Shown here piece by piece: positions 15,676-24,324 of a stretch of 64,000 bases of DNA (the first letter of the stretch is position 1; the number at the start of each line of letters is the position of its first letter). The stretch covers positions 124,001 to 188,000 of the forward strand of contig OY730443.1 of the NCBI GenBank assembly GCA_963422705.1, given 5' to 3'. The position numbers were made by a program, and so were the translations under genes. Below the pieces are notes generated by a model, which made no database searches, had not been told where the DNA came from, and saw nothing but the letters and a program-made list of their open reading frames with translations. The stretch is from G963422705 sp963422705 (GTDB lineage: Bacteria; Poribacteria; WGA-4E; WGA-3G).

Positions 15676-16548
15676 TCACCGCCCCTCGCGGGTGCAACTT
15701 TCCTCCGTTAAGATGCCCTCATGTGATGCGATGAGCGTCAACTCAGTTTTCCCGTTGAGTCCTGCAACGACTGGAAATGTGCGTGCTCCCGGTTTGCCAT
15801 CCCTAGGTACATATCGGACTTTCGGTGAGAAGTACGCATAAAGCGCGGTATTCCGTGGATTGGGTGATGCGTTGGGCCCTGAGCCATGTACCATGAGGCT
15901 ATGAAAAAATAGTGCGCTTCCTGCCGATAGCGGTACATCCATCTGTTGTTTCGCCACATCCGTTCTGTCGGTTAATTCGGCATCTTGTTTTCGAGCAATC
16001 CCTCCCCATTCCTGCATTCCCCACAAGTGGCTCCTCGGAATTACCTTAAAACAGCCATTTTCTGGTGTTGCCTCGTTGAGGGCGATACTGACGGTAACAA
16101 GGGTGGGCGGCTCCATTGGCCAGTAAGCTGAATCTTGATGCAAGCCGTGTGATGAACCATGGAACGCCGGCTTAAACATGAGTGTACTTCTAAACAACAA
16201 CAAATCAGCTCCGATTAAATTTTGTACCACGTCAATCAGCTTCGGGTGCATCGCCAAGTTCCGAAAGACTTGCGAGTAATCTCGCGTATTCTCCGCTTTC
16301 CTAAGTACAGGCAGTTCCTTTACTTGGGTTTCCTCCTTCACAAAGGGTTCACCTTGCACATGCTGGCGTGCGACATCGGCGATAGATTTTTCGGAAGGAG
16401 ATTCCTGTCCTGCAGCAAACTGATGTATGCGATGAATCTCGTTTTGGCAGGTTTCAACTTCCGTAGGTGATAACAGATTTTCAACAACGAGATAGCCTTC
16501 CTTGTTAAAAAAAGTTTTTGCGGCTTTTAGTTCCATTTTAGCCCCCAT
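15676..16548 (-). CDS. Phytanoyl-CoA dioxygenase family protein (PhyH)
   Basis: A 290-residue Fe(II)/2-oxoglutarate-dependent oxygenase of the PhyH family. The facial triad is visible: H137-x-D139 in GLHQDSAYW and H221 in MVHGSGPN, with the 2-oxoglutarate-binding Arg at R232 in NPRNTALYAYF. The N-terminal FFNKEGYLVVENLLS is typical. An ATG four codons in (16536) has GGGGG at a better distance and may be the true start. It lies 11 nt after the Nramp-like transporter gene, so the pair is probably an operon linking uptake to oxidation. Substrate unknown. Confidence 0.88.
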   Translation of the reverse strand: MGAKMELKAAKTFFNKEGYLVVENLLSPTEVETCQNEIHRIHQFAAGQESPSEKSIADVARQHVQGEPFVKEETQVKELPVLRKAENTRDYSQVFRNLAMHPKLIDVVQNLIGADLLLFRSTLMFKPAFHGSSHGLHQDSAYWPMEPPTLVTVSIALNEATPENGCFKVIPRSHLWGMQEWGGIARKQDAELTDRTDVAKQQMDVPLSAGSALFFHSLMVHGSGPNASPNPRNTALYAYFSPKVRYVPRDGKPGARTFPVVAGLNGKTELTLIASHEGILTEESCTREGR

Positions 16549-16559
16549 TTAAGTCGATT

Positions 16560-17990
16560 TTAGACGCCAATGAATCTTTTAACTTCCCAAATGATGCTTG
16601 AAATCGCGAATCCGACATAGACACACGAAGCAAGCAACATCATAAATGTCGAGAGTGCTTTCGGTTTGGCAAATTCCGGCAAGAAACGACGATTCATATA
16701 AAGGGTAAGCGGCACATAGAGTGCCATCGCGAACCCGCCCATATAGGCGGCATTAAAAAGAAATCCTAATTCACTGACATTGAGTTGTTCCATCACAAAT
16801 GTAATGACACAGCCACTCACAATCCAAATACTAGCGATGAGTAGGTACCACCAACTCATAGGACGGCGTTGCGCGCCACGAAAATTCGTGTAAATAATAT
16901 CAGAAATGGAGCGAGCCACGCCATCAACTAGCGCGAGCTGTGTTCCGAAAAGCGTGGCGACGCCGACGAGGAGGAAGATACGCCGTCCGGCTTCACCCCA
17001 GATTTGCCCTAAGATATTTGCTTCATCATAAATGAGGGTGCCTGCTTCAGGCACAATCCCCTGCGGGTGCAAAACGGCGAGTGCGCCGAAAATGAAGAGC
17101 AGAATTGTAAAGGTGTTCAGTGCCCAAAAAAATAGAACCTGGTCCTGTTTGACATAACGCCACCAGTCTGAGAACCGTTTTCGGTTTTCTTCTGTCTCCT
17201 CAAAGAGAAATCCTGTCGCCGGAATTTTCTCACTCCTGCCACGGAAAGGATTCTGCAGTCCCGGTAATTGCCCGCCCATCCCAATATTTTTATCCCGTAG
17301 ATAGAAGGTATAGAACAGATTGGCGGTTCCGCCCGCGCCGGCAAATACCATTGCAATAAAGAGCGCCTTGACTGACATTCCCGTCTCTTTGTGCCCGACA
17401 TTTATTAATCCGGCTCCCAATTCTTTCCACGTATCCAATGAGCCGATTGCAATTGCGACGAGGACTAGCCCGACAGTCACTGCCGCTACAAGCAGTTCTA
17501 CCGTCCGTTCTACGGAGTGATACACCATTTTTGGCCCAAAAAGAATTACTGCAATGGCAGCGAAGGTAACGACTGTCCAGAAGGTATCAGAGCCCCATCC
17601 ATCGTGCGTTAGTACGAACGCCTTGAGTGCGAGCCCTGAAGCCCGTGCCCACCCGGGCGCAATCCACCCGGCAATGTTCAACAGGATAAACACCGGGGCG
17701 AACCCTCTCCAGATACGACTGTAGCCGGTATAGACGGTTTCACCGGTAGATATCGTCCAGCGTCCCACCTCAAAGTTAATCCAGAGTTGAAGGAATACGC
17801 CGAGTACGGCTGCCCATACCATGGTGCCCCCGTACTCGGCTGCGATGCGGGGCCAAATAACGATTTCGCCGGCCCCTATCGACAAACCGACTAAGATTGC
17901 CCCGGGGCCAGCAATCTTCCAAAAAGGAAGTCTTTTTTCTGGCAACGGAACGGTTTTAAAATCGTTAAGTGGTTGGTAAATCCTCGCCAT
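16560..17990 (-). CDS. Nramp-like divalent metal transporter family protein
   Basis: A 476-residue integral membrane protein with about eleven hydrophobic helices. The N-terminal GPGAILVGLSIGAGEIVIWP occupies the place of the Nramp helix-1 motif (GPGFL...DPGN) but lacks the DPGN metal-binding residues. The family assignment is therefore by overall pattern and the metal may not be the substrate. A clear AGGAGG precedes the ATG. It is followed 11 nt later by the PhyH gene. Proteins of this divergent branch occur in environmental bacteria beside oxygenases, so transport of an organic or other solute is possible. Confidence 0.7.
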   Translation of the reverse strand: MARIYQPLNDFKTVPLPEKRLPFWKIAGPGAILVGLSIGAGEIVIWPRIAAEYGGTMVWAAVLGVFLQLWINFEVGRWTISTGETVYTGYSRIWRGFAPVFILLNIAGWIAPGWARASGLALKAFVLTHDGWGSDTFWTVVTFAAIAVILFGPKMVYHSVERTVELLVAAVTVGLVLVAIAIGSLDTWKELGAGLINVGHKETGMSVKALFIAMVFAGAGGTANLFYTFYLRDKNIGMGGQLPGLQNPFRGRSEKIPATGFLFEETEENRKRFSDWWRYVKQDQVLFFWALNTFTILLFIFGALAVLHPQGIVPEAGTLIYDEANILGQIWGEAGRRIFLLVGVATLFGTQLALVDGVARSISDIIYTNFRGAQRRPMSWWYLLIASIWIVSGCVITFVMEQLNVSELGFLFNAAYMGGFAMALYVPLTLYMNRRFLPEFAKPKALSTFMMLLASCVYVGFAISSIIWEVKRFIGV

Positions 17991-18085
17991 AGTGCCTCCT
18001 TAAGTCCTCTATATATTTTAGCATAACCCGGCCCCTGATGCGATTAGGGCCCTCCATTTTTCGAATGAGGGCTCATCATGTCCAT

Positions 18086-21019
18086 TTAATCTTGCAGCAT
18101 GGCTTCACGTACCAGTTCAATCGGGTGCTTCGGAAGCATACCGATTCCGTGTTCGAGCTGGTGCCGGCAAGAAAATCCGGAGGCACTGATGGTAACATCG
18201 TTCTCTGCCTGTTTTTGGCGGATGGCTTGAAATAGGCGGCGTTCAGCGATTTTCATAGAGAGTTCATAGTGCGTTTTTTCATAACCGAAGCCGCCTGCCA
18301 TCCCGCAGCAACTCGAATCAATCACATTCACATCGTGTCCGGGAGGTAAACTCAGCATCTGCACAGCCGGCTGGATACCGATGAGTGCTCTTTGATGGCA
18401 GTGCCCATGCAGCAGAATATCGCGCGGCTTATCGTTAAAAGTCAGTCGCTTTTCCGCGGCAATCCGTGTGACAAATTCCTCAATAGAACACGTAGTTTCA
18501 GCGACACGCTTGGCCTCTGGTGTGCCGATGAGTTCAACGTAGTCATCGGTAAGGGTAGAAGTACAACTCGGTTCACACCCGACAATAGGTATACCCATCT
18601 CGGCATAAGGGTGCAGACACGCAATGTTGTGGCGTGCATTTTCAATCGCTCTATCCAACATCCCTTCGGATATGTGGGGGCGGCCGCAACACCGTTTATC
18701 TGGGATGATGACTGTCCAGCCGGCCGCTTCCAATACCTCAACCGCTGCCTTGCCGATTGTAGGTTCGCTATGATTCATAAAGGTATCATGAAATAGCACG
18801 ACTTTTTTGTCTGTATCCGCGACGGGGCGTGCGCGTTTTTGGAACCAGTGCGTGAATGTCGGGCGCACAAAGTTCGGCATCTGACGTCGTTTATCAATGC
18901 CAAACAACTTCTCGGCTACCCACTTAGAGAGTCTATTGCCGGCTGCCCAATTGGAAAAAGGTGCGAACGCGGAACCGAGTACAGCAAGCGATGCAATCTC
19001 TCCAAAAAGCCGTTTTTTCAACGGAAGCCCGTTTGCTTTATGATAGTGAGCAAGGAATTCGTATTTTATCTTTGCCATATCAACGTTGGATGGGCATTCT
19101 GCCTTGCATGCTTTGCATCCGAGGCACAAATCAAGTACTTCATAAAGCCTGTCGCTGGTAAATTCCGTATGTGGCAAGTCCCCTGCGATAATAGAACGGA
19201 GCACGTTTGCCCGTCCACGCGTTGAATGCTCTTCTTCCCGGGTACCGATAAACGAGGGGCACATCGTCCCGCTCAACGTTTTTCGGCATGCCCCGACACC
19301 GTTACACATTTCAATTGCGCCCGCAAAACCGTCTTGGTTCGAAAAATCAAAATAGGTATCAATTTCAATCGTGTTGTATTTTGCGCCGAACCTAAGGTTC
19401 TCCGTCATCGGTGGCGCATCAACGATTTTACCGGGGTTCATGACACCCGTCGCATCGAACGCGTTTTTCACCTGGCGGAGTGCCTGATAAATCTGATGTC
19501 CGAACATGCTCTCAATCCATTCACTACGAACGAGGCCATCGCCGTGTTCGCCGCTCATGGCCCCATCAAGTTCCAGCAGCAAGTCACGCACTTCGCGAGC
19601 AATACTGTGCATCTTCTGGATATCCGTTTCGGATTTGAGATTGACGATTGGGCGGTTGTGCAGCAGTCCGACGCTGGCATGTGCGTAGTAGGCGGCAGTG
19701 GTATCGTGCGCTGTAACAATTTCATCGAACCGTCGGACATATTCGGGAAGGTTTTCAATGGGCACCGCTGCATCTTCGACAAATCCGACAGGTTTTGCGT
19801 CGCCTTTCATGCCCATTAGCAAGCCCAACCCTGCCTTTCTTGTTTCCCAGACGTGCGCCTTCTCTTCCGGCGTAAAGCAGCGCACAAACGCATATCCGCA
19901 TCCTGCCTGTTTTAACGTTTTTTCAAGTCTATCCAAGTGCGCATGTAGCTCCGCTTCCGTTTCCCCATAAAATTCAACGGCAAGGAGTGCCGCGGGTTCA
20001 CCATGAATAAAGGTGGTGTACCTTGAGAACTCCAAGGAGCCCCTCACCATGTCAAGTATCGTTTTGTCAATCAATTCTACCGCTGTTGGCTGGCATTCAA
20101 GAATGGGTTTCATCGCCTCCATAGAGGCAAAAAGCGTCTCAAAATGCACGACACAGAGCGCTGTCATTTTGGGTATTGGGACGAGATTCACTTTTGCCTC
20201 AACTATAGTGGCGAGGGTTCCTTCGGAACCGACCAGAATTTTGGCAAGACTAAACGGATGTTCAGTATTGCAACCATCTCGGCGATAGGGTGTCACCTCT
20301 TTTGAACCTGCATCCGTAACGAATTCGTCAAGATTATAGCCGGCGACGCGGCGCAAAATGCGCGGATATCGTTTTCGAATCTCTGCTTCATTCTCCTGAC
20401 AGATACGGCAGAGCTCCCGGTAAATATTCGCCTCTAGCGAATCCCCTTGCTGTTTTGCCCTCAATTCCGCCAACGATATGGGTGCAGCAGTTATCTCATC
20501 AGCGTTGGCGAGAACGAGCTCTAGTGACATGACGTGGTCCACCGTTTTTCCGTAGATGAGCGAGTGAGCACCGGCAGAATTATTTCCGATAGTTCCCCCG
20601 ACATTGGCGCGGCTACTGGTGGCAACATCGGGGGCATACATCAAACCGTGGGGTTTAAGGAAGTGATTCAATTCATCAAGCACGATGCCGGGTTGGACAC
20701 GCGCCCAACTTTCATCAACGTTCACCTCCAGGAGTTGATTCATGTACTTAGACATATCTATCACGACTGCTTCGCCGACACTTTGTCCAGCAAGGCTTGT
20801 ACCGCCACCGCGCGGTAAAATGGGAACGTTGTGCTCCGCAGCAATTTGGATTGCATTGATAACGTCCTGCTTGTGCATCGGAATTACAACGCCGATAGGT
20901 TGCATCTGGTAGAGGCTGGCATCGGTACTATAGAGCGCCTTGGAGTACCGGTCAAAACGGACTTCTCCCTGAAGTGCATCGGATAATAACTGTTTAAGTC
21001 CGGGGGTGGAAGTGTGCAT
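18086..21019 (-). CDS. FAD-linked oxidase with Fe-S domain (YdiJ / D-2-hydroxyacid dehydrogenase type)
   Basis: A protein of about 977 residues fusing a GlcD-like FAD dehydrogenase to a GlpC-like iron-sulfur unit. The FAD part has PRGGGTSLAGQSVGEAVVID, GTIGNNSAGAHS and the C-terminal SGEHGDGLVRSEW. The iron-sulfur part has CLGCKACKAECP and later CCGRPHISEG and CCGMAGGFGYE of the CCG domain. Domain order and size match YdiJ, which oxidises D-2-hydroxy acids such as D-2-hydroxyglutarate. The ATG at 21019 (AGGAAAAAT upstream) is preferred to the ATG at 21037. It is a stand-alone minus-strand gene starting near the tRNA-Leu promoter region. Confidence 0.87.
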   Translation of the reverse strand: MHTSTPGLKQLLSDALQGEVRFDRYSKALYSTDASLYQMQPIGVVIPMHKQDVINAIQIAAEHNVPILPRGGGTSLAGQSVGEAVVIDMSKYMNQLLEVNVDESWARVQPGIVLDELNHFLKPHGLMYAPDVATSSRANVGGTIGNNSAGAHSLIYGKTVDHVMSLELVLANADEITAAPISLAELRAKQQGDSLEANIYRELCRICQENEAEIRKRYPRILRRVAGYNLDEFVTDAGSKEVTPYRRDGCNTEHPFSLAKILVGSEGTLATIVEAKVNLVPIPKMTALCVVHFETLFASMEAMKPILECQPTAVELIDKTILDMVRGSLEFSRYTTFIHGEPAALLAVEFYGETEAELHAHLDRLEKTLKQAGCGYAFVRCFTPEEKAHVWETRKAGLGLLMGMKGDAKPVGFVEDAAVPIENLPEYVRRFDEIVTAHDTTAAYYAHASVGLLHNRPIVNLKSETDIQKMHSIAREVRDLLLELDGAMSGEHGDGLVRSEWIESMFGHQIYQALRQVKNAFDATGVMNPGKIVDAPPMTENLRFGAKYNTIEIDTYFDFSNQDGFAGAIEMCNGVGACRKTLSGTMCPSFIGTREEEHSTRGRANVLRSIIAGDLPHTEFTSDRLYEVLDLCLGCKACKAECPSNVDMAKIKYEFLAHYHKANGLPLKKRLFGEIASLAVLGSAFAPFSNWAAGNRLSKWVAEKLFGIDKRRQMPNFVRPTFTHWFQKRARPVADTDKKVVLFHDTFMNHSEPTIGKAAVEVLEAAGWTVIIPDKRCCGRPHISEGMLDRAIENARHNIACLHPYAEMGIPIVGCEPSCTSTLTDDYVELIGTPEAKRVAETTCSIEEFVTRIAAEKRLTFNDKPRDILLHGHCHQRALIGIQPAVQMLSLPPGHDVNVIDSSCCGMAGGFGYEKTHYELSMKIAERRLFQAIRQKQAENDVTISASGFSCRHQLEHGIGMLPKHPIELVREAMLQD

Positions 21020-21144
21020 ATTTTTCCTGTTTTCCATTTTTCTGCAAACGAGTTGATACGCCTACGTAGAAAGATGCGAGCGCTCGTTCTAGCACGCTCA
21101 ACCCGGTTGCCGGGTACAGCAGGTGCGCCAAAATCATAAAAAAC

Positions 21145-21173
21145 TTGACATTGCAGCGTAAACATGGTAGAAT
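21145..21173 (+). promoter_or_regulatory. Sigma-70-type promoter of tRNA-Leu
   Basis: TTGACA (21145-21150) and TAGAAT (21168-21173) are separated by exactly 17 nt. The tRNA begins 12 nt further on. The spacing and near-consensus boxes make this the clearest promoter in the window. Confidence 0.85.
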
Positions 21174-21185
21174 TAACATAAGATT

Positions 21186-21269
21186 GCCCCTGTGGTGGAA
21201 TTTGGTATACACAGCAGGTTGAGGGCCTGTGCCTTAACTGGCATGCTGGTTCGAGTCCAGTCGGGGGCA
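21186..21269 (+). tRNA. tRNA-Leu(GAG)
   Basis: A complete 84-nt class II tRNA. The acceptor stem is GCCCCTG/CGGGGGC with discriminator A. The anticodon stem GCAGG/CCTGT encloses the loop TTGAGGG (anticodon GAG, reading CUC/CUU). There is a short variable arm, and a T arm GCTGG-TTCGAGT-CCAGT. CCA is not encoded (ATCTTCC follows). It lies alone on the plus strand between two minus-strand genes and has its own strong promoter. Confidence 0.95.
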
Positions 21270-21322
21270 TCTTCCGTACACCCTACCGGAACTGGCACCC
21301 ACCTCCAATAAGTTCTTGAAAG

Positions 21323-22540
21323 CTATTTCTCTATGAAGTTCTTCTGAAATAACCGCTGATAAACTCGATATGTTTTGTCGGCAATCGTCTCCCAGGTAAA
21401 ATTTTTAACCCGTGTGAGTCCCCGTTCAATGAGACGATTTCGGACTGCCTGATTGTACGCTATTTGATGTATTCTCGCAGCCAAGGCAGTTCCATCGGTT
21501 TCTGGAAATATCAAGCCGGCATCTTTAATGACGCGCGGAATTTCACCGGAGTCCGAACCAATGACTGGTACTTCGCATGCCATCGCTTCTATGAGCACCC
21601 TCCCAAAAAACTCTACCCAGGCAGGTGTTGTTCGAGATGGAAGGACGAGGGTGTCCATACAATTAATGTAGTTCGGGACTTCTTCGGGCGGTACCGCGTC
21701 AACCCAGACAACCAGGTCAGAAATTCCGAGTGTTTCCGCTCTTTTTTGGAACAACTGTTTATCCTCACCTTGTCCGACAAGTAAAAGTTTATAGCGAATC
21801 CCCTGTTTTTGGGATATCGGACAATGAGTTTTTTCTGATGTTTGTGTCTGACAGCCGGTTTCCGGTATCGCGTGAATTTTCGCGACGGCTTCAAGTAATG
21901 TATCAACCCCCTTCATGTGAAGGAGTCTTCCGACGTACCCTACCACAAAACAATCTGTGAGTTTCAATTCTTCCCTGAGTTTTTTCACTTCCATCTTATG
22001 GAAGAGCCGGGTGTCAACCCCGTTTGGAAAGGGGCGTTGCTTTCCGGTGTATCCCCGCTGCTTTAGAATTTTGCCGGCGTTTTCACTGAGAGGGAAAGCG
22101 ATATCGGTTTGCCGAAACACACGTCGCTCTATCCATACCGGTAAGGAACCAAACCGTTGTTTTGTGGGTATGCTGAGAGATGTTCGAAAGATAAAACTGC
22201 TGTCGGGGCAATATTTTCTTCGTAGCCGTATCGTCTGTAAGGCATTGAGGCTCCAGGCTTCCTCTTCAAGATGAATAATATGGGGTTTAAAATCACGAAA
22301 GTGGTTCTTCACCCTGCCGCGGTAGTAAAAGCGGCTTCCATAACCGGAGAAGCGGATTGGACACGGAAATTCCTGACAGTTGTTCTGGCTATCCGGTTCG
22401 AAACGAATCTCTTGGAAGCTCTCATACCAGCGTTCCGGTGTAATGACACGAAGTGTAATATCGGGGCGCGCTGCGATAAGCGCGAATTTTCGCCGATACG
22501 GTTTCATAATATAGGAATGGGAAAGCACTAAAATACGCAC
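21323..22540 (-). CDS. Glycosyltransferase family 4-type (group 1)
   Basis: A retaining GT-B glycosyltransferase of about 405 residues. The N-terminal strand is RILVLSHSYIM. The acceptor domain has HIIHLEEEAWS. The C-terminal donor domain has VVGYVGRLLHMKGVDTLLEAV and the nucleotide-sugar motif FFGRVLIEAMACEVPVIGSD followed by GEIP. The frame is open further upstream to a TTG at 22561, but the canonical first strand begins at the GTG at 22540. Neither start has a convincing ribosome binding site. Residues about 240-262 form a polar insertion (TQTSEKTHCPISQK). It likely acts on a surface glycan or glycolipid; no other glycan genes are adjacent. Confidence 0.85.
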   Translation of the reverse strand: MRILVLSHSYIMKPYRRKFALIAARPDITLRVITPERWYESFQEIRFEPDSQNNCQEFPCPIRFSGYGSRFYYRGRVKNHFRDFKPHIIHLEEEAWSLNALQTIRLRRKYCPDSSFIFRTSLSIPTKQRFGSLPVWIERRVFRQTDIAFPLSENAGKILKQRGYTGKQRPFPNGVDTRLFHKMEVKKLREELKLTDCFVVGYVGRLLHMKGVDTLLEAVAKIHAIPETGCQTQTSEKTHCPISQKQGIRYKLLLVGQGEDKQLFQKRAETLGISDLVVWVDAVPPEEVPNYINCMDTLVLPSRTTPAWVEFFGRVLIEAMACEVPVIGSDSGEIPRVIKDAGLIFPETDGTALAARIHQIAYNQAVRNRLIERGLTRVKNFTWETIADKTYRVYQRLFQKNFIEK

Positions 22541-22679
22541 AAGTTTTTCGGGGTGGCCCAAATCCTGTCATCCTCAATGCTACTGTCAGTGGAGTGTCCA
22601 CTTCTCCTATCTGTTCCCAGCGAACCGGTGTTGAATGCGCGGTTGGCATTGAACAGGCGGTAGGTTTCTGACGAACTTG

Positions 22680-23081
22680 TTAGTTATCAGTATCCTGTCC
22701 TGTCTTCTTCACCTCAAACACAATTCCGTTTTCTTCCTCCGCTTCCGATTCCTTTGAGTCAGCGTCCTCTGATTCTATCTGAGCCTCTACGGTTTCACCG
22801 GGGCTAGCCAGAACCGTCATCAAATCCTCAAGTCGTTGTCGAATTTCATTGCGTTCATTGTGTGCGGATAACTTCTCCTGTTCATAAGCCTCGCTCAGTT
22901 TGTTATAGTGAGCTTCTTGCTCTTGAATTTGTGCATCACGCTGTAGTACATCGCTATTCAGTCGAGCAATCTCAGCCTGAAGTTCCAGCTTTTCTTCCCT
23001 TAATTTCTGAACAGTCGAAATAGCGAGTTCAATATGTTCTTCCAAGAGTGATACAACGTTTCGATTCATTGCGTCAGCCAT
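22680..23081 (-). CDS. Small coiled-coil protein, ZapB-like in style
   Basis: A cytoplasmic protein of about 133 residues dominated by a coiled coil. It begins MADAMNRNVVSLLEEHIELA and continues with heptad-like Leu/Ile through residue about 85 (VQKLREEKLELQAEIARL). An acidic tail rich in Glu, Asp and Ser ends in TGQDTDN. No signal peptide is visible. GGAGGG sits 5 nt before the ATG at 23081, so I use that start and not the in-frame ATG at 23099. The pattern recalls ZapB-type division proteins, but no specific motif proves it. It lies downstream of the Ogg gene on the same strand. Confidence 0.65.
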   Translation of the reverse strand: MADAMNRNVVSLLEEHIELAISTVQKLREEKLELQAEIARLNSDVLQRDAQIQEQEAHYNKLSEAYEQEKLSAHNERNEIRQRLEDLMTVLASPGETVEAQIESEDADSKESEAEEENGIVFEVKKTGQDTDN

Positions 23082-23252
23082 ATTCCCTCCAAGCGTCACC
23101 AGTTAGCGGTGTCCACGGTTTTCAAGCGCGTGAAAAAGAAATTCACGATAGATTTTCTGTGTGGTTAGCAAGATAAGGTTTTCGACATCATCGTGCGTCC
23201 CGATTTCCTTTAGAAATGAGGGTGGTAAAACTAGCGATTTTCCATGAAACTT

Positions 23253-24134
23253 TCATGACGAAACATCTGCCCAGTCCGGATATTCGTGAGCATAATGAAA
23301 AAGGTACTGCTGCGCGTATCCGACGTCATCTCCGAAATAATCTTGTGCAAACGCTCGTATTTCGCGATGTGTCGCCTGCCGTCGAAGATAAAGCGTCTCA
23401 AAAATCCGTTGCACCCAGACATCAATAGGTAGTGCTTCAAGATGCTCAAGTGAAAAGAGACAGATACAGTCTGCGACTTTTTCACCAATGCCTTTGTGTT
23501 GCATTAATTCACGCTTAGCTTCAAGGTATGGCAATTGCTTCAACCTTGCGAGGGCCAATTCGCCAGTCTGTACCGCTTGAGCGGCGTGTCTCAGGTATCT
23601 CGCCCGATAACCTGTCCCACATGCCAAGAGCTCGTCAACCTCTGCTGCAGCAAGCGCTTTCGCAGTGGGAAAGCTATAATCAACATACGCGTTGAGTGTC
23701 AATTTTTTGCCGAACCGTTCTGAAAGCCGCCGAATAATCCCACGAATTCGCGGGACATTGTTGTTCTGCGATAGGATGAACGAGGCAATTGTTTCCCATA
23801 ATTCCTGGTTTAGAATCCGCATCCCCCAAAACTTCTCAATGGCGCGATGGATATAGGCATCAACATCAATAGCGGCAAGGAGTGGGGGAAGCTCACGTGA
23901 TAAATCGAGATAATGGTAGAGAAATTCCGTTAGAACCTCCGGCGCTTCACTGCGAGAACTCTCAACCCACAACGTAATCCCTTGTTGATGTTCACCATCG
24001 TGGGCACTAATTCTGAGTAACCGTCCTTCTACAACCCCGTAGTAAGCATCTCCGACACGGTTCCATCGGAACGATTGTCCGGATTCCAGGGTATACTTCA
24101 GATTAAAATCTTTTACATTCTGAATTCGCACCAC
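23253..24134 (-). CDS. ogg: 8-oxoguanine DNA glycosylase/AP lyase, Ogg1 type
   Basis: A 293-residue HhH-GPD DNA glycosylase of the Ogg1 branch, which removes 8-oxoguanine from DNA. The N-terminal domain has SGQSFRW. The helix-hairpin-helix motif is LMQHKGIGEKVADCICL, with the Schiff-base Lys at K219 and the catalytic Asp at D238 in LPIDVW. SFILSQNNNVPRI matches the DNA-contact helix. Both lyase and glycosylase residues are present, so it should be bifunctional. Downstream of its TGA the same frame stays open for 49 more codons. Confidence 0.9.
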   Translation of the reverse strand: MVRIQNVKDFNLKYTLESGQSFRWNRVGDAYYGVVEGRLLRISAHDGEHQQGITLWVESSRSEAPEVLTEFLYHYLDLSRELPPLLAAIDVDAYIHRAIEKFWGMRILNQELWETIASFILSQNNNVPRIRGIIRRLSERFGKKLTLNAYVDYSFPTAKALAAAEVDELLACGTGYRARYLRHAAQAVQTGELALARLKQLPYLEAKRELMQHKGIGEKVADCICLFSLEHLEALPIDVWVQRIFETLYLRRQATHREIRAFAQDYFGDDVGYAQQYLFHYAHEYPDWADVSS

Positions 24135-24233
24135 AGTTCCTTGTGTGCTTCAACCTTTTTCCCAATTAGTATATCTGGATTTCGAAGAATAGTCAAGTTT
24201 TTTGTGATAAAATAATTGCGGTTAATTTCATGT

Positions 24234-24258
24234 CGTGATATCATGGATGGATATCACG
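24234..24258. promoter_or_regulatory. Perfect 9-bp inverted repeat upstream of carboxypeptidase
   Basis: CGTGATATC (24234-24242) and GATATCACG (24250-24258) flank the 7-nt spacer ATGGATG. The site is 67 nt before the TTG start of the M32 carboxypeptidase, in a position suited to an operator or a leader hairpin. No regulator gene is adjacent. Confidence 0.45.
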
Positions 24259-24324
24259 GTTTACGATGCTAGATAATAGATAGTACAAAGACAACCTGCT
24301 GTTCATTTCAAAGGAGAGCCAATT

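Noticed and set aside
20884..21270. Minus-strand frame beginning PPTGLEPA opposite the tRNA-Leu
   Set aside because: It is the antisense reading of the tRNA and the 5' end of the FAD/Fe-S dehydrogenase gene, a well-known false ORF over tRNA genes.
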